64,000 nucleotides of DNA from Ampullaceana balthica (Eukaryota; Mollusca; Gastropoda; Lymnaeidae): the NCBI GenBank assembly GCA_944989445.1, contig CALYLW010000214.1, positions 1,612,001 to 1,676,000 on the forward strand. Direction: 5' to 3'. Below, piece by piece: positions 35,311-46,837 of the stretch (position 1 is its first letter; each line of letters opens with the position of its first letter). The position numbers were made by a program, and so were the translations under genes. The notes beneath the pieces are model-generated. The model saw only the letters and a program-made list of their open reading frames with translations. It did not search any database and had not been told where the DNA came from.

Positions 35311-35433
35311 ATCAGCTGGGCAGAAGCTGCAGAATCACTAAATAAGTTTATCTCTTTTACTGAGGCTAGTACTAGCTACAGTGCTTCAGAAATTATTGAT
35401 TTCCAAATCGTTAGAAATAAATTTTATAATTAA
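35311..35433 (+). pseudogene. Tigger-like transposase, C-terminal fragment
   Basis: The frame reads ISWAEAAESLNKFISFTEAS and then YSASEIIDFQIVRNKFYN, ending at a TAA at 35431-35433. The Trp-Ala-Glu-Ala start followed by a helix before the stop resembles the tail of pogo/Tigger transposases. Just left of the family A insertion (about 34722-34780), NREESDSDAETEEREIK is the probable upstream acidic part. The catalytic domain is absent, so the fragment is non-functional. Confidence 0.7.
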
Positions 35434-35774
35434 CACCCAAAGTCAAGAAAACAAAAAGACATTCGTGACTTTTTTTAAAATATAAGTGAAATATGTTTTA
35501 TAAAAGTACGTGTACATACATTATATGAAATGTAAAATAAACTTTGTTGTATTTGCAGCAATAATAATTGCATACTGTATTTGTATTTTAATTATTAACC
35601 TAATTGTTCTTATAATTACGATTTATGTATGTATGTAGTTAAAAAAACAAAGTACATTTGTTTTACGGCAAAGCCTACACTAAAAAGAAGGGGCACCGCC
35701 CGATAGACCGGAATTTTCGATAGTCCGGCACCGAGCCGGTCCTGAACGTGACGGATTATCGGACTTCTACTGTA

Positions 35775-36074
35775 TCATTACGACCCGGGGACGAAAAATC
35801 AATTGACGATTAACAGATCAATTTTAAATTATGATTTTTTTTTAAAAACACAAGATGTTGAGTCACAACTCTATAGCACTGTTGACATTAAAACCACACG
35901 GCAAGGAGGGGGAACTTAGAAACGACTCACTCTCCCTCTCCGCAATGGCTAGGAATGGAATGTATCACAGGAATGACATGACCACCAATACGACTAATAA
36001 GTAAGTTATTGAACAGGGTATTGGTTAACATGATAGAGTTAGAGACACGAGATAACGAACGTATGGGCGAGAAG
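35775..36074. other. Short flank before the 23-bp array
   Basis: Nothing recognised. The first part of the array-spanning open frame (from 36009) lies here and has no independent coding support. Confidence 0.4.
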
Positions 36075-36718
36075 CCTTCTCCAGCCAAAGAACAAAGCCT
36101 TCTCCAGCCAAAGAACAAAGCCTTCTCCAGCCAAAGAACAAAGCCTTCTCCAGCCAAAGAACAAAGCCTTCTCCAGCCAAAGAACAAAGCCTTCTCCAGC
36201 CAAAGAACAAAGCCTTCTCCAGCCAAAGAACAAAGCCTTCTCCAGCCAAAGAACAAAGCCTTCTCCAGCCAAAGAACAAAGCCTTCTCCAGCCAAAGAAC
36301 AAAGCCTTCTCCAGCCAAAGAACAAAGCCTTCTCCAGCCAAAGAACAAAGCCTTCTCCAGCCAAAGAACAAAGCCTTCTCCAGCCAAAGAACAAAGCCTT
36401 CTCCAGCCAAAGAACAAAGCCTTCTCCAGCCAAAGAACAAAGCCTTCTCCAGCCAAAGAACAAAGCCTTCTCCAGCCAAAGAACAAAGCCTTCTCCAGCC
36501 AAAGAACAAAGCCTTCTCCAGCCAAAGAACAAAGCCTTCTCCAGCCAAAGAACAAAGCCTTCTCCAGCCAAAGAACAAAGCCTTCTCCAGCCAAAGAACA
36601 AAGCCTTCTCCAGCCAAAGAACAAAGCCTTCTCCAGCCAAAGAACAAAGCCTTCTCCAGCCAAAGAACAAAGCCTTCTCCAGCCAAAGAACAAAGCCTTC
36701 TCCAGCCAAAGAACAAAC
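36075..36718. repeat. Near-perfect 23-bp array, 28 copies
   Basis: The unit is CCTTCTCCAGCCAAAGAAC followed by AAAG. 644 bp is exactly 28 x 23, and the only mismatch I see is the final base. Since 23 is not a multiple of three, three units make 69 bp, so each strand encodes one 23-residue periodic peptide in all three frames without any stop. The long open frames (266 aa plus, 260, 239 and 225 aa minus) follow from this. No promoter or splice evidence supports translation. Confidence 0.97.
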
Positions 36719-38385
36719 AAAAAGTTTAAAACATTATAATACATCTCATTTTTTAAATTTTAATCTCCCAATTGTGTTTTCTCCCAGAAAGAATTATTGT
36801 ACATACTAGCAGTGGTACGTAGAAGTTCATCAATCAAAACATAATTTTCTGGGTACTCAAATAAATTTAATCGAATGGCGGGTCCAATAGCACGCACACA
36901 GATCCCTTGTAACTTAGCTGATTGAGATGCCAATTTATAAAACTTATTTTATTTTGTATTATATTTTCATTCCTTGGGCTAGGCGGAAACAATCGAAATT
37001 CTAAACTAATAAATAATAGATAATCATGGGATTTCAAGAAAAGAGGGTGAGATTTATACGATATTTAACTTTTAGAGTATGTAGTTCAAGGACGTGAGGA
37101 GTGTCAACGGGGTGGCGTGGGAGGATACCAACTTGATGCTGCTGCACCAATAAAGTGGCCTGACACGAATGTATGCCTAGTCAAGCAACTCAAATATATG
37201 GCAAGTCATGCAATTCTGTTAATAAGACCCGTTTTGCTGAAAGAAAAACAAACAAACCCTAGTCTTTGACAATAAGAACAATATTTAAAACAAATAAACG
37301 CTTATGGTTACGCTATTAACAGTACAGATCTGTCTTTTCCCATCATCCCATGGGACCTTATTTTATTGTACAGCACAAACCGCTCATCACCAGGGCAGAG
37401 ATCCACTTCCTCAAGATGATCATCAGTTCCACGATCCTCCGACGGGCAATGGGTGGCTCCGTGAAGTCACCGACTGAAGCGGCTCTGATTGACAGAGGTC
37501 GTCCAGCGTCTGACCACAAGTGGTCATCAAAACCCAGGAGACGCCCCGGTCATTCGGGGTCGGGGCACGTGAGTCACCGCACACAATGGTCAAATAACCG
37601 GTCCCAGTGACCATGGGGATCAATCACAGCAGTAGCTAATCAGGACAAATCTCGACGAGGCCATGGGTTGGCGTTGGTCTAAGCTCTTAAGCTCTAAACT
37701 GACATTCTAGCACCACACCAAGTATTCCTATTACGGCGATCAGAGGGAGATATCACGGGGAAGATTTACTGGTGACTGGATAATTAACGGGGTCGGAGGA
37801 AAAGAGGAGGGGGGGGAGTTCGTTATGAGGAAATAAAATACAAAGACAAAGATGCGAATACAGAATACACTGGGAGTGGGGGGAGCTCATTTAAACAAAA
37901 CACAATATTCTTGATTCGTGGCTACCAGAAGTCCCGGTATTCCAAGCGCGGGCGAAATACAGTGATAGAATGTGATAGGAGACCTTTAAAAAAAAGGGGG
38001 GGTGGGGTTGATTAGCATTATTATGTAATAGATATCAAGGAAATTAATTTTTTAACGAGTAGTGTTTATTTGCAGACTTATTCGGGTATACTACAATCAA
38101 AACAGAAACTATATTTGAAAATATATATTTAAAGATGTATCACAGTGAATGGTCTTCTTGCATTAGATGTCCGCCTATAACTTTCTGTATAACTACAGAT
38201 TGGAGCGGGCCGTCAGCCAATTGGCACCGCGATAAATATAATTGACTTGAAGCAACGCAACGCGTGTCTTCGGGGCTAGTTAACAGCAAAGACGAGAGAG
38301 GGAACGGTGAGGCATACATTCTATATCTCCTTCAAGGCTGTGGCATGAACTGATATATATAACGTACACATTAACGAATTTCCTG
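36719..38385. other. Unassigned sequence with an open multi-frame patch
   Basis: Most is A/T-rich. 37350-37625 is G/C-richer and open in several frames on both strands; one minus frame reads EDRGTDDHLEEVDLCPGDER and then FVLYNKIRSHG. I cannot choose a frame or a gene. A G run lies at 37997-38007. Confidence 0.35.
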
Positions 38386-38950
38386 GCCATCTGATGAAAC
38401 AACCCGATGTGTCACAATGAGTCGGGTTATATGGGCTTGGGGAGGGGGGGCGCAGGGCGTTGGCTATCTGATGAAACAACACGATGTATCACAATGAGTC
38501 GGGTTATATGGCCTGTAGGGCGTTGCCCATCTGATGAAACAATCCGATGTATCACAATGAGTCGGGTTACATGGGCTTGTAGGGCGTTGGCCATCTGATG
38601 AAACAACCCGATGTATCACAATGAGTTGGGTTATATGGCCTTGGTGGGAGGGGTAAGACGTTGGCCATCTGATGAAACAATCCGATGTATCACAATGAGT
38701 CGGGTTATATGGCCTGTTAAGACGTTGGCCATCTGTTAAAACAATCCGATGTATCACAATGAGTCGGGTTATATGGCCTGGGGGGGGGGTTAAGACGTTG
38801 GCCATCTGTTAAACAATCCGATGTATCACAATGAGTCGGATTATATGACCTCGGGGGGGGGTAAGACGTTGGCCATCTGTTGAAACAATCCGATGTATCA
38901 CAATGAGTTGGGTTATATGGCCTGGGGGGGAGGGGGTGTAAGACGTTGGT
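38386..38950. repeat. Minisatellite, about 60-75 bp unit, 8 copies with variable G runs
   Basis: Each copy has GGCCATCTGATGAAACAA, CCGATGTATCACAATGAG and CGGGTTATATGGCCT, followed by a linker that ranges from short to a run of up to ten G. The variable G tract explains the variable unit length. Confidence 0.94.
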
Positions 38951-39408
38951 TCCGGGGCAGGGAGTTTCCCCGAGGGAGGCATGCCATGAAAACGTTACGA
39001 CTTGTTTACCTCCAAGATTAACCTCCGCAATCCCCCCCCCCACTGAAAGGACGAACCAGGTTCGTTAATATTTCCGGTGAGGATATCGGCTGTGTCAGTA
39101 AATTCCCGGGTGAACTGATAACGTTGTGCGGCGGGTATTTTTAACCCTGGGTTGTGTGCACCCCTGGGGCCGCATGGGGCGAACCTGAACGACCAGGAAA
39201 ATGGAGGTGTTATTGGCATATATGGTAAATATTGTATTGTGAGGTAACGGATGTGGGTATGAATATGTTTTGACACACACCATCTTTCATGTATGATGGG
39301 ACATGGCGCCGAACCACAACAACAACAAAAGCTAAGAACCCCGTGTTGTGTAGTGTTGACTTCCCGCCTCCTGTAGCTGGATTTAATGTCAACAACAAGG
39401 AATGGTGA
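38951..39408. other. Unassigned sequence
   Basis: No gene recognised. The minus-strand frame 38995-39276 overlaps a C run and has no splice support. Confidence 0.4.
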
Positions 39409-39762
39409 CCCGTCAAAACGGCCCCGGACAAAACGGCCCCAGACAAATTGTTATCATTTTTCAACAAAAAATTTATTTATTTTTTAAATTTCTAAAGCTT
39501 TTGTCAACTTTTTCACCCTTAAATAAAGTGGTAAAATTGTAAAAATATATCTTGTGATGTTATTACATTGTTTCTTGTCAACAAACAGCCGCGATTGGTA
39601 CCATTTCGCGTAAAGGCTATTAAATTCACTATCGTGATGTCATTATCATTGTTTATTATTAGCAAAACCAGACATTGAATAGATGAGTAAAAATACGAAT
39701 TTAATATTTGATTGGACGTTTTACTTTTAGTCCATCTATTAGTCCGGGGCAATTTTATCGGC
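39409..39762. mobile_element. Probable DNA transposon remnant (ACGGCCCCGGAC ends)
   Basis: Left end CCCGTCAAAACGGCCCCGGAC and right end GTCCGGGGCAATTTTATCGG are imperfect inverted repeats. The interior is A/T-rich, about 350 bp, with no transposase. Target duplication not identified. Confidence 0.6.
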
Positions 39763-41090
39763 TAACCTCTTTAAACCACAAGGAATATGTGGTCATCAAA
39801 TGAACATTAGGGATGTTCGTCACCGTCCACTGCTTTACGGGACTCGCCGCTGAGTTACGTCTTCTCCACAGATGACATCACATGGACGCATCAGTCCACG
39901 CCATCAACCCCGTCACGCTCCAATGCCCCGTACGGCTGTTTTAAACAAAACAAGCCAACGGTTGTTCCCATGCCCCGAGTTTTAGCGATAAGATCTTGGA
40001 AATACCACAAATCTTGGCACATCTAGAGGCGGTCTATGGAGGCACTTAAGGCACATGCAGGCATGTAATAGTCAGGTTAGGACTGTGTTGAAACCAAGCG
40101 ATTCCAACATCTTTCTTCTATCGCCAGACTAGAATACAAGAAGATGCACTTTTTCAATACAACGCGTTTATTTGATCTCTCTCCCCTCTCTCTCTCCTAA
40201 CATTAGTTTGTTTAATTCTTAATTTAAATCAAGAGAACAAGTCTGAGCTAAAAACACGTAATCCTCACAAATTATGCACAATAACCTGAAAAAAATGTTT
40301 CCCAAACTATGCTTCTCACGAACCTTGAAATCGCACCAGGAATTAAATTACGGTAATTCAGGGGTCAACGAATTATAAAGCCATATACGGTAAATATTTC
40401 TTTGTTGGTGCTAGTTTCTTAAATATATCTGTACGGATAATAAATTATAAAAAGTTTAACATTCTATAAAGTATTTAATGAAATCCTAACTATGAAAATA
40501 CTTTGAATTTTTATCACTTCAAATTTAGTAGATGTTTTTATTTATGCCGCACTAAGTCACGCTGTGGCCAACTGTAGCTTGATGATGTTCAGTACAGACA
40601 GTAGGTTGAATTAATTGATCAGTTGGATGTTTATTACGTTATTTGGCGTTACAATACATGCACCAACTATTTTATGAACGCTTCCTAGTGAGTAACACTT
40701 GGGTAACTTAAGGCGTTTGGGGGCATACGATGTAGCATCACTTCGGTTTTCTTCTGTCCTGTTGGTAGACCTCCCGACTTTTCTCTCCGACTTAGAACCA
40801 ATGACCACATCTGGCCGACCGACCACTGCTTAACAAACAACGCATGTGATGTGTCACCAATCATCCAAAGGACTCTAGGCCGTATAGTAGCTCCTAAAAA
40901 AAAGTCTTCAAGAGTTACACGAAAAAATGTATGGGAGCCCACTGCCTCGCACTAAACTCTAAATAATGAAAGGAGTAGAGGTTAACTTGGCCAGTTGTGA
41001 GTGTGGATGCGAGTGTGGAAAGAGTGCGTGTTGGGGAAGGGGCGGGGGGGGGGAGAGAACCCATCAACGCATGCAAAATAGCATTAGTTC
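39763..41090. other. Unassigned sequence
   Basis: No gene is convincing. Minus-strand frames at 40611-40942 overlap each other and have no recognised family. CT run near 40177-40196 and a G run at 41041-41050. Confidence 0.4.
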
Positions 41091-41172
41091 CTATCTCGGA
41101 AGGAATACTTAGTTCCTATCTCGGAAGCAATACTTAGTTCCTATCTCGGAAGCAATACTTAGTTCCTATCTC
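41091..41172. repeat. Minisatellite, 25-bp unit, about 3 copies
   Basis: Unit AGTTCCTATCTCGGAAG then CAATACTT. Confidence 0.9.
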
Positions 41173-41737
41173 GGTAGCAACTAAGACGGTAGCACTGCGC
41201 TCAACACTACACTTACACACGATCACAAGGCCAAACGTCTCTAAAGTCTGAACGGTTCCTATTTAGGCGGACAGGAAATAAGGAATAACAAGATTCAAGC
41301 AGGCGTGTACATACCACAGTCGCAGACGAGATAATCCCATAGGTCCTAATCTAGGCGAAGCAACACGAACATTTGACACTCTCTGAGTAGATCTACTAAC
41401 TACGCTGAATAATTGCTACTGTATATAAATTATAAACATTGTTTTGTTTCAATGTGACATTCGCGAGACCTGCGAAACTAGCAACAAGTCGAGGAAGCCA
41501 CACACACGTACACACCACTCCCTCGGCAGCACATGCACACACCCAAGATACGTTTGTCGTCTGCCTGCATACTTTCCGTTTCAGGAAACCAGTCATGCTT
41601 TACACACACACACACACATACAAAGAATGTTTACATTTTGCCCACCTCTGTTGGTTATACAGTGGGTAACTTTAGAGTGAACCGATTCACGCATTTTGAG
41701 GACATCTTAACATAAGCATAATAAGAACGAATCTACT
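41173..41737. other. Unassigned sequence
   Basis: A CA microsatellite lies near 41604-41620. The overlapping short frames at 41439-41715 follow it and are not called. Confidence 0.4.
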
Positions 41738-44110
41738 CAGTGGCGTAGCGAGGGGGGCAGGGGGGGGGCAAATGCCCCGGGCGTCACTTTGCCAGGGGCT
41801 GCAAATTCCTAGTCATAGTCGTTAATTAGTTTCTTAAAATGAAAAATTTAAAAGAAAGAGGAGTTTTTTAAAAACCTAAATTAAAGAAAAGCCAAATAAG
41901 AAATTAATAAAAGAAATAAAGGAACTATACAAAAGTATGTGAACGTTTTAACTTCCAAAACTTCAAACTCCTTATTGGATATAATTCTTCTGATACTAAT
42001 ACTACTGTAATAAAAAAAAACAGAGGCTAAATTTGTATGAGAACGTGACACTGATCTGGTGATAATTTCATTGATTCTTAAAATTTGACAGCAGCCCCAT
42101 GTTGTAAAAATGGGGTGGGGGCGGCAAATTCCTCGTTGTTAATTAGCTAATTGTTAAAACGTGAAAATAAATTTTAAGAAAAAAAGAAAAGCCAAGATAA
42201 GTACTCAATAAGACTCAACATTACCAAAGTTTTTTGCAAATGGAAGGAATCAGAAATTGGATTTAAAAAAAAGAATAGACTATTAATAAAGACCGACAAT
42301 TAGTTGTTTGTAAAAGAGAAAACAAAGTGGCAAGAAGTTCTTGTTAGAATATTTGACATTATTAAATCCTGGCGAAATTGAATGTGACTTTTTGAGGTCA
42401 CAGAGAGGGCAATACTGTTGCAAATAAAGGCAATATTCTGGAACTAATGCATTAGCTTGCAAAGTACGTTCGAGCACTCCGAGAACATAGTGGGAAAAGG
42501 GGTAAAAAAACTTGTCATCTAAAATTCAAACTGAGCTCATAGCAATTTTAGGAGATACAGTTCACGAAAAATCATCTTTCTTCAATAACAAGATACCAAA
42601 TATTGTTTCATTGTATTTGATAGCTCTTCATATATTTGACATAAGGATCAAACAAGTCCAGTTGTGTGTGATATGTAAAGATTGAAAATCAACAAGCAGA
42701 CGCTGTAGAATCTTTCAAAGATTTCATTCAAGCAAAAATGAATCTGCTTACGACTTTTCTGAAATGATTTTGAATAAATGATGATCTTAAAACAATGGAT
42801 TGCACAGGTCCCAACGTGTGTTAATACTTCTTAAGGGCTGGAAAGTATACAAGAGTTCAACAAAGGCGCAAAAACTTAAAATTTCATGACAAATTCGTTC
42901 AAACAGTTAAACCTAATTTGTTAACATGATACTCCAACTGAAACGAATTCTCCAACTGTTTTAGTACACTTGAGCGTTGTTACGCATTCTTTTCCAGGTC
43001 CATACAGTGTTGGAAATACCCTAATTGTTTCTACAAGCAAGGCATTCAGACTTCAGGATACAAAATAGTGAACATATCATGGAGCCATTTTGAGGTTACT
43101 TTGTAAGCTTTAGAACTGAAGATACAGACAAAAAGCTCAACACACAAACAGATGCAGGAACTTTGCAAGTCACAATGAAATATTTTTATTTTCAAATTTA
43201 TATATTTTTTTTAAAAATGGCCAAAATTCTTTACAAACATATAGTGCTCTGCCGGCTACAAATAAATTTCTTAGCAGTGGCTACTCACAGAGAAACAAAT
43301 GGAATGGAATACTTAAGGTACTTAAGGTATGCTTTGACATTTGATAAAATTTTATGTAGGGACCTCATCATTTTAATCGAACCTTCCAATCAAAGAACAA
43401 GAGAGCAAATTTTGGGAATTGAAGCAAATGTGTATGTATCCATGCTATGTAGAATAACAGTTAAGAAGAAATTTGGTTTCTTCATAAGATGAGATTAGTG
43501 TATAAATTCGTGTGAGGCTTTGGCAGTTGTATCAAATTTAGAAAACAGACATGATTTTAGTACGCCAGATAATCTTCTGGACTTTGAAATTTTGTCTTCA
43601 AATTAGAGTATTCAAAATATCCCACATGACATAGTCAGGCAAGGAATACTGTAACCCTATGAATGGAGAAAAAAACCGAATTCAAGACTAGGCTCGAAGT
43701 TACCCTCACCAAAATACTATAATTAATTCGAAAATTGCTTACAACTGTCTTAAGTAATGCAATGTGTTAAAAAGGCGTCTCTAAAATTATTTTAATGAAA
43801 AATTAATGACGATCAATTACGAATACACCAAAACTGTCTAATCATCTAATCTATCGCTAGTTTGGCTATTGAGCATGCCATGACTGAAAACATTGATACA
43901 TGAAAGATTGAGCCACGAGGGAAAGTATAAAAACTTTAATTTCATTAAAGAAATGAAGCCTTTCTTTTTAACATAAAAGTATATAGTGTTCTTATTATTA
44001 CTTTCTAATTATTTTTTTTTAAACTTTATAGCGTTAACATATTTGTCAGGGGGGAGGGGCGGCAAATTTGGTTTCTGCCCCGGGCGGCACATACCCACGC
44101 AACGCCGCCG
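41738..44110 (+). mobile_element. Decayed hAT transposon (ZMYM1-like transposase)
   Basis: Left end CAGTGGCGTAGCGAGGGG and right end CCACGCAACGCCGCCG are imperfect inverted repeats. The flanks AATCTACT (41730-41737) and AGTCTACT (44111-44118) match at 7 of 8. Both ends include a G-run and a CCCCGGGCG core. Length 2,373 bp. The plus-strand interior is a transposase ruin. Confidence 0.9.
42400..43500 (+). pseudogene. hAT transposase remains inside the 41738-44110 element
   Basis: Translation in shifting plus-strand frames gives pieces such as YCFIVFDSSSYI, HKDQTSPVVCDM and KISFKQK, separated by stops and frame changes. They resemble the central region of ZMYM1-like (DUF4371) hAT transposases, where a conserved Asp occurs in an FDSS-like context. 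The open frame 43163-43492 is a late fragment of uncertain register. No intact product is possible. Confidence 0.6.
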
Positions 44111-44280
44111 AGTCTACTGTATCATTGCTGTATCAGAATATTGAAACTGGCGTGGTTCATTCTAAGGGAGTGCTCGCTCACAGCGTTATAAAAATAATTA
44201 TAATGGTCAATTTTTATACACACAACAAGATCATAGTTAAAGTAAACGTGTATTAGGAGATGAGCTCAATAACAATAGAG

Positions 44281-45085
44281 TAGGGCTGTTAACGATTAAT
44301 TTAAATTTAATCGTTACCTTTTGAAAAATTAACTATTAATTAATCGTTAATTTCGATTAAAGCCAAAAATTAAAATTTGTGATGTCATAAGTAACACTTA
44401 TTAAACGTTCTTGTAGAAAATCTAAATAAAACTGGAATGTCTCATTTGTATGTCATCTTTTAACCAACTACGCAAAAAGACAAGTGTGTTGACATTATTT
44501 GGTTCAAGTGATGAGCGGGTCTAATTGACAATATAACCAGCCGAGCTGAACAATCATTCACATGGAACTGAGGTAACTGGTATGCATGCACAAAACGGTC
44601 TTGGCAAGGAATGACATTATCGGATATCGGTGTTCATTAAGTTTCCTCGTTTGTAGAGGGTTAATGGATTCAAGAACTTTCATCTCCATTTTGTAACGCA
44701 GTAATTCATCAGAAGAGATGTCGTCATTTTCTGTCTCTGAGTCAGACTCCATTACTGTCATTAGCTTAATACGCTTTTCATTTGGTTTGATAAGTGGGCG
44801 AAGTGTTAGAACCATGGTATAAGGCAAACGATTTCTCACAATGGATTCAATAAACGTTATCAACATTTTAAACATTCCCGTCAGTCAATAGTTTCAAACC
44901 AAAATATTCGTGTAATCGTCAGGAAATTGTTATTATTTGTCGGCCGCTATTTTTTATTATTTTTTTTTACTTTTTGACTTCCAATAATTTGTTAGCGATG
45001 GGTCGATAATCGTCAAAAAATAATTTAATCTTTAAAATTTTATAACGATTAATCGAGAGTTAAATCATTAATTTCCGCTGCCCTA
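44281..45085 (-). mobile_element. hAT transposon, internally deleted, with imperfect TSD
   Basis: Ends TAGGGCTGTTAACGATTAA and GATTAATCG...CCGCTGCCCTA form imperfect inverted repeats. Flanks CAATAGAG (44273-44280) and TCATAGAG (45086-45093) match at 6 of 8. A transposase C-terminus is on the minus strand. Confidence 0.82.
44558..44875 (-). pseudogene. hAT transposase C-terminal (dimerisation) fragment
   Basis: This 105-residue frame contains ESDSETENDDISSDELLRYK, then INPLQTRKLNEHRYPIMSFL and AKTVLCM. An acidic linker, then ELLRYK, then NEHRYPIMSFLAK matches the hAT C-terminal dimerisation domain of ZBED1-like transposases. The expected WW motif between NPL and HRYP has been altered, the sequence after it is lost, and the catalytic part is deleted, so it is inactive. 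Confidence 0.82.
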
Positions 45086-45289
45086 TCATAGAGACGTGTT
45101 GGTGATTGTAAAAAAATGGAGCACCACGGCAATTAGTTTAGAATAAGGTGTTGTACACGGTCCCCAGCGTATAGCAGCGATTTATACATACTTTGCCCAT
45201 TGGTAGCGTACGTGTAGCCATTTTGCTGGAACAAAAAACACAGCAAATCAGACAACAGCGTGTTACCGGACAGCCAAACTAAAACTAGC

Positions 45290-45420
45290 TGCTGTACACC
45301 TAAACTTAACTAGCTGCTGTGCGACCAAACTAAAGTGGCTGCTTTACAGCCAAACTTAACTAACTGCTGAGCAGCTACACTAACGATGTGCAGGCAAACT
45401 GCACTAACTCTTCCGTGCAT
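45290..45420. repeat. Degenerate ~30-bp tandem repeat
   Basis: About four loose copies around AAACTTAACTAGCTGCTG. It grades into the cleaner array to the right. Confidence 0.65.
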
Positions 45421-45520
45421 TCAAAATGAAATAACTGATGTCCGAAACTCAACTCAATAATGTACAGTCAAACGCTACTAGCTACTACGTTATACACGAC
45501 ACTAGTTGCGAATCTGCGAT

Positions 45521-45660
45521 ACAGTCAAACGCCCCTGGCTGCGGAACAGTCAAACGCCCCTGGCTGCGGAACAGTCAAACGCCCCTGGCTGCGGAACAGT
45601 CAAACGCCCCTGGCTGCGGAACAGTCAAATGCCCCTGGCTGCGGAACAGTCAAACGACAA
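45521..45660. repeat. Minisatellite, 25-bp unit, 5 copies plus partial
   Basis: Unit ACAGTCAAACGCCCCTGGCT then GCGGA, nearly perfect over five copies, with a diverged precursor at 45463. Open frames here follow the repeat. Confidence 0.95.
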
Positions 45661-45781
45661 TAGCTGATGTTCACAATAACTAAACAATAAAAATATTCTA
45701 CGGTGTATTCTTTATAAAAACAGAACAATAAATATACATAATTCCCCATAAACTCACAGCTGAAACCGCGGTTGATCCTAG

Positions 45782-45987
45782 CAATGTTTCTTCTAAGTTT
45801 CGCTGATCCGTGTGCAAAATATCAGCAAATCGTGTGCACGGTTGCACAGCATCCATTTTTGGCGGCAAAAACCCCCACAACCAAAGATAGTATACTATCC
45901 TTATCAAAATTTGCTGCGCGGTAACTTTAACTGCTGCGCGGCTTCGGTCAGACATCTGCCTGGCCGCGCAGCCCAAAAGGGACATTG
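45782..45987. mobile_element. hAT MITE, family B (copy 3, inverted)
   Basis: Starts CAATGTTTC and ends AAAAGGGACATTG. It contains AACTGCTGCGCGGC and GGCCGCGCAG. Flanks GATCCTAG and AATCCTGG match at 6 of 8. At 206 bp it is longer than the other copies because of an internal insertion. Confidence 0.88.
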
Positions 45988-46255
45988 AATCCTGGCACAT
46001 GCATGGAAAGGGCGCACATCCAAGGATCGGACAAGGCAGAGCATAATCCGAACTGAGCGCCAATCCTGAGTGTGTGAGCGGACACCCTTAAATTGGGAGT
46101 AATGTTGTTGCTGACCCAGTAAACCATCCACGGGATCAAAAGAATTAGACATTTAAAAAAAAATAACAACAATTAAATTAAACAAAGCATCACTAAAGTC
46201 CCCGCAAAAGATTATCTGATAAATGGACATGATAAATAACGTAAACAGAATTTAC
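45988..46255. other. Unassigned sequence
   Basis: Nothing recognised; the overlapping minus frames at 45904-46172 run through the MITE. Confidence 0.4.
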
Positions 46256-46465
46256 CATTTGCATCATTATAAAACACAATGTCCTTAATGCCATCAAGTG
46301 CCAGCGTGTATGTGGTTGACTGATGGACGGGGGGAAAGATAATAGCAGGACGAGTTTGGAACGCCGGATCCACACAAACACGTCTGTGGCCTGGCACAAG
46401 AGATGATTGTGCGCAAGAGCTTCCCTTGACCACAATTGCACAAGACGAAAACTCATTCGGGAGTT
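46256..46465 (-). CDS. Possible internal exon of an unidentified protein
   Basis: The minus-strand segment is open for 210 bp between an AG (upstream of 46465) and a GTAAAT donor (46250-46255). The frame closed by an in-frame TGA just upstream fits a 3' splice boundary. It encodes LPNEFSSCAIVVKGSSCAQS, then LVPGHRRVCVDPAFQTRPAI, then IFPPVHQSTTYTLALDG and KDIVFYNDANG. Three cysteines suggest an extracellular protein. The IFPPV..TTYTLALD pattern is faintly like phosphatidylethanolamine-binding proteins, which I regard as weak. The polypyrimidine tract at the acceptor is poor and no partner exon was found. Confidence 0.4.
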
Positions 46466-46639
46466 CTCAAACCTTTGAACCCCTGTGATGATTAAGGCAA
46501 TAATAAAACCAAAAATAGCTTCAGCAGCAAGGAGGCCAACGTTAGTTCAAATGACGCAGACACTGATTTATTTATCTGTCATTAATCTCCATATACACCA
46601 AACCCTACTCTTTGTTTCGTGGCACCTTATACGTTTATG

Positions 46640-46735
46640 TCACGTAATCAGGCTGTAATTGGAGCGTTGTGTCACGTCATGAGGTTGTCATTGGAGCGTT
46701 GTGTCACGTAATAAGGTTGTCACACGAGCATTGAT
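46640..46735. repeat. Short degenerate tandem repeat
   Basis: About two and a half copies around TTGGAGCGTTGTGTCACGT. A TA microsatellite follows at about 46804-46822. Confidence 0.75.
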
Positions 46736-46804
46736 CAGGTAGCCCTGCCACCCCCCCCCCAAAAAAAAACCCAAAACCCCTTGAATTTAAGATTTAATTA
46801 CCAG

Positions 46805-46837
<33 letters not shown>

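Larger units (their letters stand above)
34527..35772 (+). mobile_element. Tigger-like (Tc1/mariner) transposon interrupted by family A
   Basis: Ends CAGTAGAAGTCCATTAGTCC and GGATTATCGGACTTCTACTG are imperfect inverted repeats flanked by TA on both sides, as expected for Tc1/mariner. The interior holds remnants of a transposase C-terminal region on the plus strand, split by the family A insertion at 34782-35306. Confidence 0.88.

Noticed and set aside
36009..36809. 266-residue repetitive protein gene
   Set aside because: Open frames are a numerical consequence of a 23-bp stop-free unit; there is no codon preference or splice evidence.
40611..40942. Minus-strand gene
   Set aside because: Two overlapping frames are open, neither with a recognisable domain or consistent splice sites.
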